Of a stretch of 64,000 nucleotides of DNA, positions 1-9,190 are shown in pieces. This DNA comes from CAYRWR01 sp964537555. Its GTDB lineage: Bacteria > Spirochaetota > Brevinematia > Brevinematales > CAYRWR01. Location: NCBI GenBank assembly GCA_964537555.1, contig CAZIAD010000006.1, positions 1-64,000 on the forward strand. The letters run 5' to 3'. The position numbers were made by a program, and so were the translations under genes. Position 1 is the first letter of the stretch; each line of letters starts with the position of its first letter. The notes under the pieces were generated by a model. The model was not told where the DNA came from. It was given only the letters and a program-made list of their open reading frames with translations, and did not search any database.

Positions 1-1
1 G

Positions 2-643
2 TTTAATGACTTTGTAATATGCCTGGGATACAAGGGATATATAATAAAAGAATATTTTGCTAATTTCTTTCTGCATAAATCTGATGTGACCATTAATTTA
101 TCGGATAACAGTATGGATATTCACAATTCAAAATCTGAAAAATGGAAAGTCACGCTAATAGACACCGGAATTAATTCTATGACCGGCGGAAGGATAAAAA
201 GGATACAGCCCTATATAGGGAATGAAAGTTTTATGCTGACTTATGGTGATGGAGTAGCAAATATTAATATCAATAACCTGATTAGTACCCATAAAAAAAA
301 TGGTAAGTATGTTACAATGACTACAGTCCAACCAATTGGCAGGTTTGGAGCAATTACTTTAGATGAAAACTCTCAGGTGACTTCATTTGTAGAAAAACCC
401 ACCGGCGATAGTGGATATATCAATGGAGGTTTTTTTGTATTAGAGCCGGAAATTTTTGACTATATAGATGGTGATGATTCTATCTGGGAAAGAGATCCCC
501 TGGAACGATTAGCTCTTGAAAATCAGATTTCAGCTTTTAAATTGGATGATTTTTGGAGACCAATGGATACTCTCAGAGATAAGAGAGAATTGGAAAATCT
601 ATGGAAAGAAGGGAAAGCTCCCTGGAAAGTCTGGCATGATTAA
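2..643 (+). CDS. rfbF: Glucose-1-phosphate cytidylyltransferase, 5'-truncated by window edge
   Basis: Makes CDP-glucose from CTP and glucose 1-phosphate, the entry step to CDP-linked deoxysugars. The frame is already open at base 2 and reads conserved sequence (VICLGYKG), so the N-terminus with the nucleotide-binding loop lies before the window. About 213 residues are visible of a family near 255. Family marks seen are the VTLIDTG...TGGR stretch, YGDGVAN and a VEKP motif. The internal GTG at 86 is not a credible start because the conserved core runs upstream of it. The stop overlaps the next gene by 8 bases. Together with the CDP-glucose 4,6-dehydratase at 2058 it defines a CDP-deoxysugar branch. 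Confidence 0.9.
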   Translation, partial: FNDFVICLGYKGYIIKEYFANFFLHKSDVTINLSDNSMDIHNSKSEKWKVTLIDTGINSMTGGRIKRIQPYIGNESFMLTYGDGVANININNLISTHKKNGKYVTMTTVQPIGRFGAITLDENSQVTSFVEKPTGDSGYINGGFFVLEPEIFDYIDGDDSIWERDPLERLALENQISAFKLDDFWRPMDTLRDKRELENLWKEGKAPWKVWHD

Positions 644-1568
644 AAAAATCTTATTGACCGGCGGCACTGGATTTATTGGCTCTCATGTCATGAAATCATT
701 GATTCAGAATGATTATGATATTACTTTATTAAAAAGGTCTACCAGTGATATTCACCGAATAATCGATGTTATAGAACAAGTAAAAGTATTTAACAGCGAT
801 AAAGAAGATCTGGAAGATCTGTTTTTAAAATCCGGATTTGATCTGGTAATCCACTTAGCGACCTATTACAAAAAAAATCATATATCATCTGATGTCGCTC
901 CAATGATGGATTCAAATATCACCCTTCCTGCACAGCTAATGAATTTTTGTAATATCTATAAAGTGCCATTTTTTATTAATACAGGTACATTTTTTGAATA
1001 TGATTTTTCAAGACTTCCTATTCAGGAAGATTTCTCAGCCAATAACCCTTTCAATCTATATGCTCAATCAAAAATAGCATTTGAAACATTGCTCAAAGAA
1101 TGTTGTGGTAAATCAGCTTTAAAAGCCATTACTTTGAAAATATTCTCGCCATATGGCCCCTATGATGATGAAAAAAAATTAATACCATCATTGATAACTA
1201 AAGGTTTAAAAAAAGAATATATCCCTTTATCCCAGGGTTTTCAAAAATTGGATTTCATTTATGTAGATGATATTGTGACAGCATATAAAGCTGCAATAGA
1301 AGGAATTAATTCTTTAGCATTAAAATATGAGACATTTAATGTAGGAAGCGGATTCCCCTATAGTATCAGAGATGTTGTATCTACACTGGAAGAGATTTTA
1401 GGGTATAGCCTTGACAAAGAGTGGGGGCCTCCATCCGAGGCGGATATCCCTGTTACATTTGCCGATACCAAGAAAATAGCGGATAAATTAGGCTGGAAAA
1501 GTAAATATGATCTTAAAAGTGGTTTGACTGAAACAATAAAATACTATTCACAGGGAGAGATTCGATGA
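636..1568 (+). CDS. NAD(P)-dependent reductase/epimerase (extended SDR) of the CDP-sugar branch
   Basis: Extended short-chain dehydrogenase of 310 residues that probably reduces or epimerises a CDP-4-keto-6-deoxyhexose. The Rossmann motif GGTGFIG is at residues 9-15 and a YAQSK catalytic pair lies near residue 142. I start it at the ATG at 636, where MIKKILLTGG begins the fold. An upstream in-frame ATG would add about 40 residues read out of frame through rfbF and has no family support. It overlaps rfbF by 8 bases and the next gene by 4 (ATGA), so translation is probably coupled. Its position between rfbF and rfbG suggests a CDP-4-keto-sugar 4-reductase of the abequose/tyvelose synthase type; the exact product is inference. 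Confidence 0.8.
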   Translation: MIKKILLTGGTGFIGSHVMKSLIQNDYDITLLKRSTSDIHRIIDVIEQVKVFNSDKEDLEDLFLKSGFDLVIHLATYYKKNHISSDVAPMMDSNITLPAQLMNFCNIYKVPFFINTGTFFEYDFSRLPIQEDFSANNPFNLYAQSKIAFETLLKECCGKSALKAITLKIFSPYGPYDDEKKLIPSLITKGLKKEYIPLSQGFQKLDFIYVDDIVTAYKAAIEGINSLALKYETFNVGSGFPYSIRDVVSTLEEILGYSLDKEWGPPSEADIPVTFADTKKIADKLGWKSKYDLKSGLTETIKYYSQGEIR

Positions 1569-2065
1569 TATATAAAAATGAAGACTTGCTGACTATACCT
1601 GGGGTAAAAGGAGCACCTATAAATGGTGTGGAAATAAAAAAGATCAATAAAATCCCTGATGAAAGAGGGGCTATCTTCCATATGCTTAGGAGCGATGAGG
1701 AGATGTTTGAAAAATTTGGTGAGATATATTTTTCAAAAATATATAAAGATGTGATTAAAGCATGGCACATACACAGCGAGATGAAACTAAATTATTCTGT
1801 AGTATATGGAATGGTAAAAATGGTATTATTTGATGATAGAAAAGATTCGAGAACCAAAGGAAATATTATGGAAATATTTTTAGGCGATGAAAACTATATG
1901 CTTGTCAAAGTGCCGCAAAATGTTTGGAATGGTTTCAAAGGATATGGTACAGATTTTTCAATAGTAGCGAATTGCGCGACTATTGCGCATAAAAAAAGTG
2001 AAATATCCAGATTAGATCCTTTTTCTGATACAATACCCTATGACTGGAATTTGCAGCATGGATAA
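1565..2065 (+). CDS. RmlC-like cupin, dTDP-4-dehydrorhamnose 3,5-epimerase family
   Basis: 166-residue single-domain protein resembling sugar 3,5-epimerases (RmlC/WxcM-like). It shows an early DERGAIFHM stretch, a WHIHSEM segment where RmlC carries its catalytic-base histidine, a strand reading VVYGMVKMVLFDDR, and LVKVPQNVWNGFK. In this position it most likely epimerises the CDP-4-keto-6-deoxy sugar made by RfbG rather than a dTDP-sugar; that is inferred from neighbours. The ATG at 1565 overlaps the previous stop by 4 bases and has a GGGAGAG ribosome-binding site just before it. Its own stop overlaps rfbG by 8 bases. Confidence 0.75.
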   Translation: MIYKNEDLLTIPGVKGAPINGVEIKKINKIPDERGAIFHMLRSDEEMFEKFGEIYFSKIYKDVIKAWHIHSEMKLNYSVVYGMVKMVLFDDRKDSRTKGNIMEIFLGDENYMLVKVPQNVWNGFKGYGTDFSIVANCATIAHKKSEISRLDPFSDTIPYDWNLQHG

Positions 2066-3164
2066 AACATTTGGATCATTTTATCATGGAAAAACAATCT
2101 TGGTCACAGGCCATACTGGTTTTAAAGGTGCGTGGCTGAGTCTATGGCTGAAGAAATTAGGGGCAAATGTTATTGGATTTTCTCTCGCGGCACCTACTGA
2201 ACCGAATTTATTTGGAGTTTTAGATCTTGAACATGAGATAACTCATATCGAGGGAGATGTCCGTGATCTGGAAAAATTAAAAAAAGTGATGGAAGAATAT
2301 CAGCCTGTAATGATTTTTCATTTAGCAGCACAAAGCCTGGTAAGAAAATCCTATGATAATCCAATAGAGACATATTCTACAAATGTGATGGGAACATTGA
2401 ATGTATTTGAGGCCGCCAGGACTAATTCCTGTGTCAAGGGAATAATCAATGTAACGAGTGATAAATGCTATGAGAATAAAGAATGGTATTATGGTTATAG
2501 AGAAAATGATCCTTTGGGTGGTTATGATCCCTATAGTGCCAGTAAGGGTTGCTCAGAAGTATTGACTTCTTCATATCGTTCGTCTTTTTTTAATCCTGAA
2601 AAACATGATCAACATGGTGTTTCTCTGGCATCAGTAAGAGCGGGAAATGTCATCGGGGGAGGGGATTGGGCATCTGACAGACTGATACCCGATTGTGCGA
2701 GGTTTTTATCTCAGAACAAGACTATCAATATTAGAAATCCCCATGCCACCCGTCCCTGGGAATTTGTACTAGAGCCCTTATCCGGATATTTATGGCTGGG
2801 AGTGCAGATCATGAAAAAAGGAAAAGAATTTGCACAAGCCTGGAATTTTGGACCCTATGATGAAGCCATACTTTCAGTCGCAGAGGTAGTGAACAAGTTT
2901 ATTCAATTTTGGGGAAATGGTATAATAGAACTGGATAATGCTCCTAAACCCCATGAAGCAGAATTTTTAAAACTGGATATCAGTAAAGCAATGTATCGAT
3001 TGCAATGGAAACCCAGTTATTCAATCTTTGAAGCTTTATCTGAAACGGTACAATGGTACAAGGAATATTACAGTTTCTCGGCTGATATGAAATCTCTTTC
3101 CCTGGAACAGATAAACAAATATTCTGAAACAGCCCGGAAAAAAGGAATAATCTGGGCAGTTTGA
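2058..3164 (+). CDS. rfbG: CDP-glucose 4,6-dehydratase
   Basis: Converts CDP-glucose to CDP-4-keto-6-deoxyglucose with bound NAD. The protein is 368 residues, as usual for the family. It has the typical N-terminal signature GHTGFKGAWLSLWL, an NVTSDKCYEN segment and the YSASKG catalytic motif. I prefer the ATG at 2058, giving MDKTFGSFYHGKT, over one at 2040 that lacks a ribosome-binding site and lies deeper in the preceding gene. With rfbF it makes the common CDP-deoxysugar intermediate. No RfbH/DdhC-type 3-dehydratase is seen in the window, so a 6-deoxyhexose is more likely than a 3,6-dideoxyhexose unless that gene lies upstream. Confidence 0.92.
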   Translation: MDKTFGSFYHGKTILVTGHTGFKGAWLSLWLKKLGANVIGFSLAAPTEPNLFGVLDLEHEITHIEGDVRDLEKLKKVMEEYQPVMIFHLAAQSLVRKSYDNPIETYSTNVMGTLNVFEAARTNSCVKGIINVTSDKCYENKEWYYGYRENDPLGGYDPYSASKGCSEVLTSSYRSSFFNPEKHDQHGVSLASVRAGNVIGGGDWASDRLIPDCARFLSQNKTINIRNPHATRPWEFVLEPLSGYLWLGVQIMKKGKEFAQAWNFGPYDEAILSVAEVVNKFIQFWGNGIIELDNAPKPHEAEFLKLDISKAMYRLQWKPSYSIFEALSETVQWYKEYYSFSADMKSLSLEQINKYSETARKKGIIWAV

Positions 3165-3187
3165 ACTAAATTGATAGAGGAATTATT

Positions 3188-4264
3188 TTGAACAGTCATC
3201 CTTTAGTAAGTATCAGCATTCCTACTTATAATTCTGAACACTATATTGAAATGACTATTAGCAGTGCTTTGGCACAAACATATCCAAATATAGAGATAAT
3301 AGTTGTGGATAATTGCTCCCTGGATAATACTGTGAATAAGGTGAAGTTTATTCAAAAAAAGTATAAACAGATTCAGTTATACCAGAATGAGACCAATCTG
3401 GGAATGGTAGGTAACTGGAATCAATGTATTAAATATAGCAAAGGAGAATTCATAAATATACTTCATGCAGATGATTTATATAGTGAAAATATTATTGGAA
3501 AGCAGGCTGAGAGATTCTTAAAAAATCCGGATCTTGGAATCATATTTACTTTGGTGCATTTTATCAATAATAAAAATAATATTATAGGGAATACCTATTT
3601 ACCGGAAGAGTTATATAATAAGGAAAAAATAAGCTATATAGAATTAGTTCAAGCATTAATGAAGAATACTAATTCGTTTTTGACCTGCCCTTCTGCTATG
3701 ATAAAAAGATCTGTGTTGGAAAAAACAGGATATTTTAATGTAGATTTGAGGCATGCTGTTGATCTGGATATGTGGTTAAGAATAGCAAAAAATTGTGACA
3801 CAGCTATAATTGATGATAGACTAATGTATTATAGAATTAGCGAAAATCAGGCAACAACGAAATATCATGATGCTCGAGTCAACCTGAGTGAGTTTTTTGA
3901 GGTTCTAGACAGTCATATAGATGAAGTAGATTCCTTGAAAAAAGATGAAATCCAATGGACTGCCATACGAAAAATATATTCAGACCATAAACTGAAGGAT
4001 TATGTGCTATGCTATATAAATAGTATAATTACAGTTCAGAAAGAGAGGCAGGAAGAGTTAAAACAAATCATATTAGGACTGATTGATAAAAACAGCAATG
4101 ATCATTATACCAGTTCCATTTTGCATTTATTAGAGCAGAAGGTTACCATTGTTCTCCTGGTAAAATTAAAAATAAAAAGAAGTATTAAACGCCTTTTTAC
4201 AAGGCTAAAAAACATTCGAGAATTATTTCGGGCCAAAGTAAATATCCAGAAGGTTGATTTATGA
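3188..4264 (+). CDS. Family 2 glycosyltransferase
   Basis: 358-residue GT-A-fold transferase that should add one sugar to the growing polysaccharide at the cytoplasmic face of the inner membrane. The N-terminus reads VSISIPTYNSEHYIEMTI, typical of GT2, followed by NIEIIVVDNCS and a metal-binding LHADDLY (DxD-like). The start is a TTG at 3188 with a GATAGAGG ribosome-binding site 7-8 bases upstream. The C-terminal third is basic and poorly conserved. The gene is very AT-rich (bases 3541-3600 contain 12 G/C), unlike the housekeeping part of the window, as is common for O-antigen transferases. Donor and acceptor cannot be told from sequence. Confidence 0.85.
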   Translation: MNSHPLVSISIPTYNSEHYIEMTISSALAQTYPNIEIIVVDNCSLDNTVNKVKFIQKKYKQIQLYQNETNLGMVGNWNQCIKYSKGEFINILHADDLYSENIIGKQAERFLKNPDLGIIFTLVHFINNKNNIIGNTYLPEELYNKEKISYIELVQALMKNTNSFLTCPSAMIKRSVLEKTGYFNVDLRHAVDLDMWLRIAKNCDTAIIDDRLMYYRISENQATTKYHDARVNLSEFFEVLDSHIDEVDSLKKDEIQWTAIRKIYSDHKLKDYVLCYINSIITVQKERQEELKQIILGLIDKNSNDHYTSSILHLLEQKVTIVLLVKLKIKRSIKRLFTRLKNIRELFRAKVNIQKVDL

Positions 4265-5205
4265 GTCATATCCTGATTTTAGGGGGCGGAGGATTCATTG
4301 GATCAAATATCGCTAGAAAACTTCTGCAGAATGGACATAAAATTCTGATTTTTGACTCGGGAGCGCCGGATTGGGATAGATTGGGCTTTGAAAAAAATGG
4401 AAATGTGGAATATGTACAGGGTGATTTTAGCAGTAGAGATGATTTAAGCAAGTTATTTGAAAATTTTAAAGTGGATTCTGTGTATCATACAATCAGTACC
4501 ATCTTACCCAGTTCCAAATCCGATAATATCAGGGAGACTATAAATACTAATTTGTATTCTACTATATATATATTAGAGTTGATGAAACAGAATAACTGCC
4601 GGAAAATAGTATATATATCTTCAGGCGGGAGTATCTATGGGATCAATGGTAAATCCATAAATAAGGAGACTGATGACTGCAACCCAATTAATGAATATGG
4701 ATGGTTGAAATTAACTATTGAAAAATTCATCAAGCTTAATCATCATCATACCGGCTTGAATTACCTGATTATTCGGCCTTCAAATGTATATGGTATAGGA
4801 CAGAATCCCAACAGCAAACTAGGCCTGATTGCTGTCAATGTAGCTAAGACTATTAAAGGGGAAGCCCTGGAAGTATGGGGAAACGGGGAAATTGTGAGAG
4901 ATTACCTTCATATAGATGATCTTTCCCGTGCGATTTTTAGTCTAGTGGAAAAACAACAGTGGAATGAAGTATTTAATGTTGGCTCAGGTAAGGGGCATAC
5001 CATAAACCAGGTCCTAAAAACTATCCTGGAAACATCTCATTCAAATATCAGTATTAATTATACAGAAGCAAGAAAAGTAGATGTTGCTAAAAATATTTTA
5101 GATATTAGTAAAATCAAAAACAGGATCGGGTGGTTACCTGAGATCAATCTAAAGGATGGTATATCGCAGTATTTCCTGTGGCTTTCAGGTAATACAGAGG
5201 AGTAA
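4261..5205 (+). CDS. NAD-dependent epimerase/dehydratase (extended SDR)
   Basis: 314-residue nucleotide-sugar epimerase or reductase. The NAD-binding glycines GGGGFIGS are at residues 7-14 and a YGWLK catalytic motif lies near residue 146. The segment ISTILPSSKSDNIRE and the later RPSNVYGIGQNPNSK fit UDP-glucose 4-epimerase-like members of O-antigen loci. The ATG overlaps the previous gene's stop as ATGA, so translation is coupled. The exact sugar is unknown. It is one of four SDR-type sugar enzymes in the locus besides the two 4,6-dehydratases and galE. Confidence 0.8.
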   Translation: MSHILILGGGGFIGSNIARKLLQNGHKILIFDSGAPDWDRLGFEKNGNVEYVQGDFSSRDDLSKLFENFKVDSVYHTISTILPSSKSDNIRETINTNLYSTIYILELMKQNNCRKIVYISSGGSIYGINGKSINKETDDCNPINEYGWLKLTIEKFIKLNHHHTGLNYLIIRPSNVYGIGQNPNSKLGLIAVNVAKTIKGEALEVWGNGEIVRDYLHIDDLSRAIFSLVEKQQWNEVFNVGSGKGHTINQVLKTILETSHSNISINYTEARKVDVAKNILDISKIKNRIGWLPEINLKDGISQYFLWLSGNTEE

Positions 5206-5213
5206 AGCAAAAT

Positions 5214-6494
5214 ATGAAAATAGCTGTGATTTCAACCTGGTTACCTACTAAAGATGATGGTGTTAACGGTGTTTTTGTTCTGGAACATGCCCACGCGGTA
5301 AAAGCCTATGTTGAGGAAGTCATTTTGATTCATCCTTACATCAGTCATTCCAATGTTTTTTTCCCTTCATTATCCTTTATCAAAGAAGAATTCCAAGGAT
5401 TTGAAGTATATAGATATCATTTAAAACTTCCCCAACTAAAAATTCTGAAGTGGCTTAAAAAAGTATTTTTTAAACAGAATAAAACTCTAAATCCAAAAAT
5501 ATATAATAAAACATCTGATAAGATGTATGATTTTAGTAAAATGGATAGAATTCTGTATCCCTTTCTGAGTATTTATAATAACAGGATTTTAAATTTCTTT
5601 ATTAAGAAAATGAAAAAAACACTCCCTGAGAATATCGACATTTTTCATTCCTATGTAGCATTTCCCTCTTCAGTTTTGGCTTTAAGACTGGCACAACATT
5701 TTCATTCCCGATTTATATATACCGAAGTAGCCAGTGATATTCAAAAAGTGCATGGATCCAGAGTACCGGGCTGGAAAAAGTATTTATATGAGTTATTTAA
5801 GAAAACAACATCTGCTGCTGATATTTTCTTTTGTGTGAGCCAGGACTTACTGAATCAATTCATTGAAATGAGATTGAACCCCCGAAATGGACAGGTGGAA
5901 CATACCATCTATGATAGTGAAATCTTCTACAGCAAACCTTATTCGAAAATAGCACATTCTACCACAGCTGTTTTTTGCGGCATCTTAAACATTGATAACC
6001 GTAAAGGCTTAGGCGGTCTTTTAGAAGCAGTTGCCTTAATAGATCCGGCAGTCATAAAGGGATTTAAAGTGAAAGTGATAGGCTATGGAAATGGTCTAGA
6101 AATGTTTGAGGAGACTGCAAGACAATTGAAGGTGACACAATATTTTGATTTTCTCGGTAAAATGGATCTGACCTCAATCGCCCATGAAATGCAGTCGTCT
6201 GATTTCTTTGTGATACCTTCCTTTGCAGAAGGAATGCCCTGTGTACTAATAGAAGCCATGTCATGTGGATTACCGGTTGTGGGCAGCAGTATCGGCGGAA
6301 TTAAAGAGATGGTGGATGAAAGTGTGGGTTATCAGTTCAATCCTGCAGATATTCAGGAGTTGAAAGAAAAACTACTGATGATGATAAAAAAGCATTCTCA
6401 GTATAACCGTCAGAAAATAGCAGAAAAAGTGCGGCATGCTTCCTATATTGAATATGGTAAAAGAATCAGTGATAAATATAGTAAATTGATGTAA
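5214..6494 (+). CDS. Family 4 glycosyltransferase
   Basis: 426-residue GT-B retaining glycosyltransferase. The N-terminal domain has MKIAVISTWLPTKDDGVNGVF, where the start of the first Rossmann fold is followed by the usual glycine-rich loop. The C-terminal donor domain shows AVFCGILNIDNRKGL and, near residue 338, the EGMPCVLIEAMSCG box with the E-x7-E pattern of GT4. It starts 8 bases after the preceding gene. About 90 AT-rich bases follow before the next gene. Donor and acceptor are unknown. Confidence 0.88.
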   Translation: MKIAVISTWLPTKDDGVNGVFVLEHAHAVKAYVEEVILIHPYISHSNVFFPSLSFIKEEFQGFEVYRYHLKLPQLKILKWLKKVFFKQNKTLNPKIYNKTSDKMYDFSKMDRILYPFLSIYNNRILNFFIKKMKKTLPENIDIFHSYVAFPSSVLALRLAQHFHSRFIYTEVASDIQKVHGSRVPGWKKYLYELFKKTTSAADIFFCVSQDLLNQFIEMRLNPRNGQVEHTIYDSEIFYSKPYSKIAHSTTAVFCGILNIDNRKGLGGLLEAVALIDPAVIKGFKVKVIGYGNGLEMFEETARQLKVTQYFDFLGKMDLTSIAHEMQSSDFFVIPSFAEGMPCVLIEAMSCGLPVVGSSIGGIKEMVDESVGYQFNPADIQELKEKLLMMIKKHSQYNRQKIAEKVRHASYIEYGKRISDKYSKLM

Positions 6495-6585
6495 TAATGA
6501 TTGAAATAATATAAAAAAAACTAAAAATATGCTATATTTAAGATAAAGAAATTTGTTTAGATATCAAATGAAAGAATGAGGATAT

Positions 6586-7182
6586 ATGTCAGAAGTAAAA
6601 AAAATTGAAGTACAAGACGGTTTTTTTCAGGTTCACATTTCCAGTTTCATTGATGAAGGAGCGCAAATCGGCTCCGGCACCACTATTTGGCATTTTTCCC
6701 ATATCATGTCAGGAGCCCAGGTCGGAAAGGACTGCAGAATCGGACAAAATGTGGTGATCAGCCCTAAAGCTGTGGTGGGAGATAAGGTTAAGATTCAGAA
6801 TAATGTATCAATATATGATCGGGTTATACTGGAGGATGGTGTGTTTTGCGGACCGTCCTGTGTCTTTACCAATGTGATCAATCCCCGATCTTTAATCGAG
6901 AGGAAGCATGAATATAAGGAAACCCTGGTAAAAAAGGGGGCTACTATCGGAGCCAATGCTACTATCGTATGTGGCATTACTCTGGGGAGATTTAGTTTTG
7001 TGGGCGCTGGGTCGGTGGTAACCAGAGATGTTCCGGATCACGCTCTGGTATATGGCAATCCTGCCCGGCAAAAGGGGTGGGTCTGTGAATGCGGAAATGT
7101 ACTATCAGATACCCTGGAATGTGGAGATTGTCAGCGCAGTTATACAAAAAGTGGTGAGGGATTGAAAGAAAATGAAAAATAA
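6586..7182 (+). CDS. WbpD-like sugar N-acetyltransferase (left-handed beta-helix)
   Basis: 198-residue acyltransferase with repeated hexapeptides (IGSGTTIWHF, VGKDCRIGQN, VGDKVKIQNN and later turns). It resembles UDP-2-acetamido-3-amino-2,3-dideoxyglucuronate N-acetyltransferase, which acetylates the 3-amino group in the UDP-ManNAc(3NAc)A pathway. The C-terminus carries four cysteines as CEC...CGDC, a probable small zinc ribbon. A GAATGAGGAT ribosome-binding site precedes the ATG. It overlaps the WbpB-like oxidoreductase by 11 bases. With WbpA- and WbpI-like genes downstream, four of five pathway enzymes are present. Confidence 0.85.
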   Translation: MSEVKKIEVQDGFFQVHISSFIDEGAQIGSGTTIWHFSHIMSGAQVGKDCRIGQNVVISPKAVVGDKVKIQNNVSIYDRVILEDGVFCGPSCVFTNVINPRSLIERKHEYKETLVKKGATIGANATIVCGITLGRFSFVGAGSVVTRDVPDHALVYGNPARQKGWVCECGNVLSDTLECGDCQRSYTKSGEGLKENEK

Positions 7183-8266
7183 AATCGCAATAATCGGGTG
7201 TGGAAGAATATCTTTTAAGCATCTGGAAGCAATTAAACATAATCATGATGAGCTTGAGCTGATTGCTGTATGTGATGTTATCAAAGACAGGGCCGAAGAA
7301 AAAAAATCAGAACATCTGAAAGATTTTCCTGATGCTAAAGTGAGTGTGTACACCGATTACAAAGAAATGCTGAAATTAAAACCGGATATAGTGGCCATTG
7401 CTACTGAGTCGGGCTATCATCCGGATATTGCAGTAGCTGCCCTGGATGCCGGTATTAATGTGATTGTTGAAAAACCCATGGCTCTTTCTATGAAAGATGC
7501 AGAGCGCATGAATGCCGCCTCCCGCAGAAACAAAAGAAAACTGGCTGTTTGTTTCCAGAACCGATTTAATGCTCCGGTGCAATTAGCTTATCAAGCCTGC
7601 CAGGATGGACGATTTACCCGCATGCTCCATGGCATGGTCCAGATACGGTGGAACAGAAACGAAAATTACTATTCTCAGGCACCCTGGAGGGGTACATGGG
7701 ATCTGGATGGGGGCACTCTCATGAATCAGTGTACCCATGGCATAGACCTGCTACAATGGCTTATGGGTGAAGATGCTGTGAGAGTACATGGTGTTACCCG
7801 AAGGTATCTCAGGCCAATTGAAGCTGAAGATTTTGGTTCCGCAATCATAGAATTTAAAAGCGGGGCTGTAGGTATGATTGAAGGGTCTGCTGACATTTAC
7901 CCGAAAAATCTGAATGAGACTCTTAGTCTTTTCGGAGAAAGTGGTTCAGTAGTAATCGGAGGCCTGGCTGTTAATAAAATGGAAACCTGGAGATTTGCGG
8001 ATAGTGAAATAAAAGGTGATCCGGAAAATACTATTGTAGATCATGATCTGGCAAATCCTCCCTCTGTATATGGATTTGGACATACTCCTTTATATAAGGA
8101 TTTTGTTGATGCAGTCAGAGAGGATAGAGAGCCCTTTATTAGTGGAGAAGCAGGAAGTAAAGCTCTGGAGATAATACTGGCAATATATAAATCAATGAAA
8201 GAAAAACGGCCTGTAGATCTGCCTTTAGATTTCAGTACCTCTGAGATGAAAGGGATTTTTAAATAG
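7172..8266 (+). CDS. WbpB-like Gfo/Idh/MocA oxidoreductase
   Basis: 364-residue NAD-dependent oxidoreductase. The N-terminus has the GCGRISFKHLEAI nucleotide-binding segment, the family EKPMALSM motif follows near residue 100, and the C-terminal half is the Gfo/Idh/MocA beta-sheet domain with GGTLMNQCTHGIDLLQWL (the catalytic His in CTHGID). In context it should oxidise UDP-GlcNAcA at C3, giving the 3-keto sugar that WbpE would aminate. It overlaps the acetyltransferase by 11 bases. Function is inferred from neighbours; the family also contains other sugar dehydrogenases. Confidence 0.85.
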   Translation: MKNKIAIIGCGRISFKHLEAIKHNHDELELIAVCDVIKDRAEEKKSEHLKDFPDAKVSVYTDYKEMLKLKPDIVAIATESGYHPDIAVAALDAGINVIVEKPMALSMKDAERMNAASRRNKRKLAVCFQNRFNAPVQLAYQACQDGRFTRMLHGMVQIRWNRNENYYSQAPWRGTWDLDGGTLMNQCTHGIDLLQWLMGEDAVRVHGVTRRYLRPIEAEDFGSAIIEFKSGAVGMIEGSADIYPKNLNETLSLFGESGSVVIGGLAVNKMETWRFADSEIKGDPENTIVDHDLANPPSVYGFGHTPLYKDFVDAVREDREPFISGEAGSKALEIILAIYKSMKEKRPVDLPLDFSTSEMKGIFK

Positions 8267-8282
8267 ACAGAAAGGATTCAGT

Positions 8283-9164
8283 ATGAAAGGAATTATACTG
8301 GCAGGAGGATTTGGCACACGCCTCTATCCTCTCACCAAAGTAGTAAGCAAGCAGCTTCTCCCCATTTATGATAAACCCCTCATATATTATCCTCTGTCTG
8401 TTTTAATGCTGGCCGGGATCAGAGAAGTATTAGTCATTTCTGATCCAGTTAATCTGCCCCGTATAGAGGGGCTTCTGGGTGACGGCAGGGAGCTGGGTAT
8501 AAATATCTCCTACAAAATCCAGGATCACCCTGAAGGATTGGCACAGGCATTTACCATAGGTAAAGATTTCATTGCGGGAGAAAATGTTTGTCTTATCCTG
8601 GGTGATAATATATTTTATGGCTATGGTTTCGGCAAGATGCTCAAAGAAAAAGCCATGATTGAAAAGGGCGCCCGCATATTTGGTTACTGGGTCAGTGATC
8701 CCAGTTCATATGGAGTTGTAGAGTTTGATAAAAATATGAAGGTGAAATCCATTGAAGAAAAACCCAAAAGACCTAAATCCAGCTTTGCAATACCGGGACT
8801 TTATTTTTTTGATAGGCAGGTTGTGGATATAGCATCCCGGATCGGCAAATCAGACAGGGGTGAATATGAAATCACTTCAGTTCTAAATGCCTACCTGGAA
8901 CAAGGGGAACTCTCAGTGGAACTATTTGGCCGGGGATTCGCCTGGCTGGATACCGGTACCCATGACAGTATGCATCAGGCTGCCAATTTTATAGAAACCA
9001 TTGAAAAGAGACAGGGGCTTAAGATCAGCTGTATAGAAGAAATAGCTTTACGCATGAATTTTATTAACCTGGATCAATATTCGGATCTGATAAACAATTT
9101 GCCGGATAATAGTTATAAGACTTATCTCCAATTTGTCTATCAAAATTACACTGAAGGCCTGTGA
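8283..9164 (+). CDS. rfbA: Glucose-1-phosphate thymidylyltransferase
   Basis: Makes dTDP-glucose from dTTP and glucose 1-phosphate. The protein is 293 residues, the normal length. The N-terminal signature GGFGTRLYPLT is followed by KQLLPIYDKP, LGDNIFYG and VEEKP-like IEEKPKRPKS, all as in RmlA/RfbA. An AGAAAGGA ribosome-binding site lies just before the ATG. The rfbB gene follows 26 bases downstream. No rfbC or rfbD is found in the window, so dTDP-rhamnose cannot be assumed as the end product. Confidence 0.94.
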   Translation: MKGIILAGGFGTRLYPLTKVVSKQLLPIYDKPLIYYPLSVLMLAGIREVLVISDPVNLPRIEGLLGDGRELGINISYKIQDHPEGLAQAFTIGKDFIAGENVCLILGDNIFYGYGFGKMLKEKAMIEKGARIFGYWVSDPSSYGVVEFDKNMKVKSIEEKPKRPKSSFAIPGLYFFDRQVVDIASRIGKSDRGEYEITSVLNAYLEQGELSVELFGRGFAWLDTGTHDSMHQAANFIETIEKRQGLKISCIEEIALRMNFINLDQYSDLINNLPDNSYKTYLQFVYQNYTEGL

Positions 9165-9190
9165 CAATTCAAGTAACTAAAGAGGTAGAT

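Noticed and set aside
86..643. GTG at 86 as start of rfbF
   Set aside because: Conserved rfbF sequence continues in frame upstream to base 2, so the gene is cut by the window edge.
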